NCBI RefSeq assembly: GCF_000385135.1
Contig: NZ_ARQM01000010.1
Span: forward strand, 186,001 to 250,000
DNA length: 64,000 bases
Direction: 5' to 3'
Origin: Promicromonospora sukumoe 327MFSha3.1
GTDB taxonomy: Bacteria > Actinomycetota > Actinomycetes > Actinomycetales > Cellulomonadaceae
In this document: one piece after another, positions 60,428 to 64,000 of the stretch
Layout of the letters: every line of letters starts with the position of its first letter
Position numbering within the stretch: position 1 is the first letter of the stretch
The notes under the pieces: generated by a model
Database searches by the model: none
What the model saw: only the letters and a program-made list of their open reading frames with translations
Told to the model about the DNA's origin: nothing
Program-made: the position numbers and the translations under genes

Positions 60428-62104
60428 GTGAACCAGCCGTACGACCGGGGGACCCCCGTCGCCGTCCGCGCCCCGCGCGGCACCACCCTGACCGCCCGGA
60501 GCTGGCAGACCGAGGCGCCGCTGCGCATGCTCATGAACAACCTCGACCCCGAGGTGGCCGAGCGGCCCGACGACCTGGTGGTCTACGGCGGCACCGGCCG
60601 GGCGGCGCGCGATTGGCCGAGCTACCACGCGATCGTCCGCTCGCTCACCGACCTGCGCGAGGACGAGACGCTGATGGTGCAGTCGGGCCGCCCGGTGGGC
60701 GTGCTGCGGACGCACGAGTGGGCGCCGCGCGTGCTGATCGCCAACTCCAACCTCGTGGGCGACTGGGCGAGCTGGCCCGAGTTCCGGCGCCTGGAGCAGC
60801 TCGGGCTGACGATGTACGGGCAGATGACGGCCGGTTCCTGGATCTACATCGGTACCCAGGGGATCCTGCAGGGCACGTACGAGACGTTCGCGGCCGTGGC
60901 CGCGAAGAAGTTCTCCGGCACGCTGGCCGGCACGCTCACCCTGACCGGCGGCTGCGGCGGCATGGGCGGCGCCCAGCCCCTGGCCGTCACGCTGAACGGG
61001 GGCGTGTGCCTCGTGGTGGACGTCGACCCGGCGCGCCTGCACCGGCGCGTCGAGACGCGCTACCTCGACGTCGTCGCGTCCTCGCTCGATGAGGGGGTCG
61101 AGCTGGCGCTCGCCGCGAAGAAGGACCGGCGCGCGCTGTCGGTGGGCGTGGTCGGCAACTCGGCCGACGTCGTGCCGGAGCTGCTGCGCCGCGGCGTCGA
61201 GGTGGACGTCGTCACGGACCAGACCTCGGCGCATGACCCGCTCTCCTACCTGCCGTCCGGGGTGGCGCTGGAGGACTGGGCCTCGGAGGCGGAGAAGGAC
61301 CCCGAGGGGTTCACCGAGCGGGCGCGCGAGTCGATGGCCCGGCACGTCGAGGGCATGGTCGGCTTCCAGGACGCGGGCGCCGAGGTGTTCGACTACGGCA
61401 ACTCGATCCGCGACGAGGCCCGCCAGGGCGGGTACGGGCGGGCGTTCGACTTCCCGGGGTTCGTGCCCGCGTACATCCGGCCGCTGTTCGCCGAGGGCAA
61501 GGGGCCGTTCCGGTGGGCGGCGCTCTCCGGGGACCCGAAGGACATCGCGGTGACCGACCGGGCCGTGCTCGACCTGTTCCCCGACAACGACCACCTGGGC
61601 CGCTGGATCCGCGCCGCCCAGGACCGGGTCGCGTTCCAGGGGCTGCCGGCCCGCATCTGCTGGCTCGGGCACGGGGAGCGCGACGTCGCCGGGCTGCGGT
61701 TCAACGAGCTCGTCGCGTCGGGGGAGATCTCCGCGCCGCTCGCGATCGGCCGCGACCACCTCGACTCGGGCTCCGTGGCGTCCCCGTACCGGGAGACCGA
61801 GTCGATGGCCGACGGCTCCGACGCGATCGCGGACTGGCCGCTGCTCAACGCCCTGATGAACACCGCGTCGGGCGCGACGTGGGTGTCGCTGCACCACGGC
61901 GGCGGCGTCGGCATGGGGCGGTCGATCCACGCCGGGCAGGTGTCCGTCGCGGACGGGACGCCGCTCGCGGCCGAGAAGCTCGCCCGGGTGCTCGCCAACG
62001 ACCCCGCGACGGGCGTGCTGCGGCACGTCGACGCCGGGTACGACGACGCCGCCGCTGCGGCGGAGCGCGGCGGGCTGCGCGTGCCGATGCGGGAGGGGGC
62101 GTGA
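60428..62104 (+). CDS. hutU: urocanate hydratase
   Basis: Second step of histidine breakdown: NAD-dependent hydration of urocanate to imidazolonepropionate. The 558-residue product has the family core [32 protein letters not shown] (NAD-binding, glycine-rich, with the catalytic-region cysteine) and [13 protein letters not shown]. Length is typical. The GTG start has GAAGGAGACC upstream. It follows hutH after 50 bases and overlaps the next gene by 4. Confidence 0.97.
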   Translation: MNQPYDRGTPVAVRAPRGTTLTARSWQTEAPLRMLMNNLDPEVAERPDDLVVYGGTGRAARDWPSYHAIVRSLTDLREDETLMVQSGRPVGVLRTHEWAPRVLIANSNLVGDWASWPEFRRLEQLGLTMYGQMTAGSWIYIGTQGILQGTYETFAAVAAKKFSGTLAGTLTLTGGCGGMGGAQPLAVTLNGGVCLVVDVDPARLHRRVETRYLDVVASSLDEGVELALAAKKDRRALSVGVVGNSADVVPELLRRGVEVDVVTDQTSAHDPLSYLPSGVALEDWASEAEKDPEGFTERARESMARHVEGMVGFQDAGAEVFDYGNSIRDEARQGGYGRAFDFPGFVPAYIRPLFAEGKGPFRWAALSGDPKDIAVTDRAVLDLFPDNDHLGRWIRAAQDRVAFQGLPARICWLGHGERDVAGLRFNELVASGEISAPLAIGRDHLDSGSVASPYRETESMADGSDAIADWPLLNALMNTASGATWVSLHHGGGVGMGRSIHAGQVSVADGTPLAAEKLARVLANDPATGVLRHVDAGYDDAAAAAERGGLRVPMREGA

Positions 62105-63723
62105 CGGGCTCGTCCGGCGTCGGCGCCCTGCTCGACGCGATCGCCGACGTCGGACGGGCGGCGTCCGGCGGGTACGAGCGGTTCGCCTGGACCGCGCACG
62201 ACCTGACCCTGCGCGAGTGGTTCGCCGCCGAGGCGGCCGCGCGCGGGCTCGACGTCGTGCTGGACCGCGCGGGGAACCAGTGGGCGTGGTGGGGCGACCC
62301 GGACGCCGACGGGCCCGGCGTCGTCACGGGCAGTCACCTCGACTCGGTGCCGGGCGGCGGCGCCTTCGACGGCCCGCTGGGTGTGGCGGGCGCGTTCGCG
62401 GCGCTGGACGCGCTGCGGGCGTCCGGCGTCGTGCCCGTGCGGCCGCTCGGGATCGTGAACTTCTCCGACGAGGAGGGGGCGCGGTTCGGGCTGGCGTGCC
62501 TCGGGTCGCGGGCCGTGACCGGGACGGTTCCGGCCGACCGGCTGCTCGCGCTGCGGGACGGGGCCGGGGACAGGTTGGCGGAGGTGCTGGGGGCTGCGGT
62601 CCGGGGCGTGCCGCTCGAGCACTATGGCCGGGACCCCGAGACGCTGGCGCGGATCGGCGTCTTCGTCGAGCTCCACGTGGAACAGGGCCGGTACCTCGCC
62701 GACCTGCCCGAACATGAGGCCGCCCCCGTCGCGGTCGGCGCGGTGATCTGGCCGCACGGCCGCTGGCGGGTCGATCTCGCGGGCGAGGCCAACCACGCCG
62801 GCACCACGCCGCTGGCCCACCGGCACGATCCGATGCTCGACCTCGCGCGCCTCATCACCGACGTCCGCGCCGCCGCCGAGCACGCCGGGGCGCTCGCGAC
62901 CCTGGCGAAGGTGCAGGTCGAGCCCAACGGCGTCAACGCGATCCCGTCGCGCGTCCGGGCGTGGATCGACGCCCGCGCCGAAACGGAACACGCCGTCCGT
63001 TCCGTGATCGGCGCGCCGGCGAGCGAGGGTCGGTCGGGTGGCGCGGCGTCGAACGTAGGGGTTGTCGCTGCATCAGGGCTCAGAGACCGAGCAGGCCTAC
63101 GTTCGACGGCGCACGTTGCCGGCGGGCCGAGCGATGGTTCGGCGAACGTAGAGGTAGTCGGCGCATCAGGGCTCATGGACCGAGCAGGCCTACGTTCGAC
63201 GGCGGAGCTGGCCGGCGGCCTGAGCGGCAGTCTGGCCGGCGTGCCAGGCGTCGGGCTCGCCCGGTGGCAGCCCGTCGAGGAGTCGTGGACCCCCGCGACC
63301 GTCTTCGACCCGGCCCTCGCGGCCCGGCTCGCCGACGTCGTCGGGCGGCCCGGCTCCGGCCTGCCCGCGCCCGTGATCGGCACGGGCGCCGGGCACGACG
63401 CCGGCATCCTCGCCGCGGCCGGAATCCCCACGGCGATGCTGTTCGTGCGCAACCCGACCGGCGTCTCCCACTCGCCGGCCGAGCACGCCGAACCGGCCGA
63501 CTGCGACGCCGGAGTCCACGCCCTGACCGCCGTCCTCGCCGACCTGCTGACGGCCCCGGACCTGGAGCGGTCCCCGGCGGGCCCGGAGCCTGTCCCAACG
63601 GCAGCGACGCCGACCTCGGCAGCCCCGACCCCGCTCCCCCCGACCCCGACTCCGCTCCCGACAGCCCCGGCGTCGGCCCCGGCCGGTCCGTCCCGGGACT
63701 CGACCCGCCACGATCACCTTTGA
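62101..63723 (+). CDS. allantoate-amidohydrolase-like M20 hydrolase of the hut operon
   Basis: A 540-residue metal-dependent amidohydrolase. Metal ligands are seen in [18 protein letters not shown] (H, D) and SDEEGARF (E), and ELHVEQG; the C-terminal end of the catalytic domain is [17 protein letters not shown]. Between hutU and hutF it most likely cleaves the last hut intermediate (N-formylglutamate), as proposed for similarly placed genes in Streptomyces; allantoate or carbamoyl amino acids are alternatives. Two repeat copies (63048-63200) add about 55 residues between the dimerisation and C-terminal parts. A Pro/Ala/Thr-rich tail of about 50 residues ends in a palindrome that holds the stop codon. 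Confidence 0.85.
   Translation: MTGSSGVGALLDAIADVGRAASGGYERFAWTAHDLTLREWFAAEAAARGLDVVLDRAGNQWAWWGDPDADGPGVVTGSHLDSVPGGGAFDGPLGVAGAFAALDALRASGVVPVRPLGIVNFSDEEGARFGLACLGSRAVTGTVPADRLLALRDGAGDRLAEVLGAAVRGVPLEHYGRDPETLARIGVFVELHVEQGRYLADLPEHEAAPVAVGAVIWPHGRWRVDLAGEANHAGTTPLAHRHDPMLDLARLITDVRAAAEHAGALATLAKVQVEPNGVNAIPSRVRAWIDARAETEHAVRSVIGAPASEGRSGGAASNVGVVAASGLRDRAGLRSTAHVAGGPSDGSANVEVVGASGLMDRAGLRSTAELAGGLSGSLAGVPGVGLARWQPVEESWTPATVFDPALAARLADVVGRPGSGLPAPVIGTGAGHDAGILAAAGIPTAMLFVRNPTGVSHSPAEHAEPADCDAGVHALTAVLADLLTAPDLERSPAGPEPVPTAATPTSAAPTPLPPTPTPLPTAPASAPAGPSRDSTRHDHL
63048..63200 (+). repeat. two copies of a 60-bp palindromic repeat inside the amidohydrolase gene
   Basis: Copy 1 (63048-63107) has perfect arms GTCGAACGTAGG and CCTACGTTCGAC around 36 bases; copy 2 (63141-63200) has the same right arm, a slightly changed left arm and a nearly identical middle (GCATCAGGGCTCA...GACCGAGCAGG). 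Both are read in frame ([13 protein letters not shown] and [13 protein letters not shown]). Confidence 0.93.
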
Positions 63724-63785
63724 GGCCTAAGTTTCTTCGCTTTGGGCCACGCCAAAGCGAAGAAACTTAGGCCTCAAAGGTGATC
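63712..63785. repeat. 74-bp palindrome with perfect 34-bp arms inside the hut operon
   Basis: Left arm 63712-63745 and right arm 63752-63785 pair without mismatch around GCCACG. The stop codon of the amidohydrolase gene (63721-63723) is in the left arm. It ends 32 bases before the hutF start, so transcripts crossing it carry a very stable hairpin between two operon genes. There is no T-tract. Confidence 0.97.
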
Positions 63786-63817
63786 AGCGACGGGACACCG
63801 AGCACGAGAGGAGAAGC

Positions 63818-64000
63818 ATGAGCGACTACTGGTGCGAGCGAGCCTGGCTGCCCGGACCCGGCGAACCAGGCTCACCCGGCGAACCCCGCGGCCACATCGC
63901 CGAGTCCGTCCGGGTCGAGACCGAGGCCGGCCGGATCGTCGCCGTCGAGCACGGCGTCCCGGCCGCCGACGGCGACGTGCGCCTCCGCGGTGTCGTCCTC
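63818..64000 (+). CDS. hutF: formimidoylglutamate deiminase, N-terminal part, runs off the window end
   Basis: The 61 visible residues begin MSDYWCERAWLPGPG and continue VRVETEAGRIVAVEHGVPA, the usual N-terminus of HutF, which converts formiminoglutamate to formylglutamate. GAGAGGAGAAGC precedes the ATG. Position after hutU and the amidohydrolase supports the call. The metal-binding motifs lie beyond the window. Confidence 0.82.
   Translation, partial: MSDYWCERAWLPGPGEPGSPGEPRGHIAESVRVETEAGRIVAVEHGVPAADGDVRLRGVVL

Overview
The window is about 64 kb of chromosomal DNA from a high-GC (roughly 72-74%) actinobacterium. The block rplU-rpmA-obg-proB-proA-small membrane protein-nadD-rsfS-phosphatase-tRNA-Ala, many GTG/TTG starts, cellulolytic-type ABC/GH43 genes and several leaderless-looking promoters point to Micrococcales, probably near Promicromonosporaceae or Cellulomonadaceae. 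The assignment rests on gene content and order only. No phage, insertion sequence, CRISPR array, rRNA or replication origin was recognised.

Layout. 1-1.5 kb: a partial fatty acid desaturase, a possible small upstream gene and an isoaspartyl methyltransferase, with a 92-bp repeat between them. 1.6-4.3 kb: an unusual fusion of a drug/metabolite-type permease with a glycine-betaine-type substrate-binding domain. 4.4-13 kb: the housekeeping block (ribosomal proteins L21 and L27, Obg GTPase, proline synthesis, NAD synthesis, ribosome silencing factor). 13-16 kb: two identical tRNA-Ala genes flanking a secreted peptidase and a superoxide dismutase that carries a SoxR-like operator. 16-27.7 kb: scattered oxidoreductases, hydrolases and divergent TetR/WYL regulators, a zinc-chaperone lipoprotein behind Zur-like boxes, and a lower-GC pair of unknown genes. 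27.8-33.6 kb: a mannitol/polyol locus (dehydrogenase, SorC regulator, ABC importer) with repeated operator-like sequences. 33.8-42 kb: a secreted GH43 glycosidase and an operon of ROK regulator, NitT/TauT-type ABC importer and cytoplasmic sulfatase; both units start with the same conserved promoter/operator block. 42-57.3 kb: TetR/SDR pair, secreted endonuclease, F420-type reductase, ECF sigma/anti-sigma pair, YceI protein, MFS exporter, small enzymes, peptide deformylase, a lower-GC PLP enzyme next to a gene remnant, a MurG-like glycosyltransferase and a 62-residue protein. 57.6-64 kb: a histidine-utilisation operon (hutH, hutU, allantoate-amidohydrolase-like gene, hutF) with a divergent IclR regulator; hutF runs off the end.

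A theme across the window is the number of long inverted repeats (46-96 bp, arms up to 34 bp perfect) at gene 3' ends, most without a T-tract. Some share sequence with others far away, several contain the stop codon of the adjacent gene, and repeat DNA of two kinds has become in-frame coding sequence inside hutH and the amidohydrolase gene. These palindromes, the permease-binding-protein fusion and the ROK/GH43/sulfatase circuit are the most interesting parts of the window.
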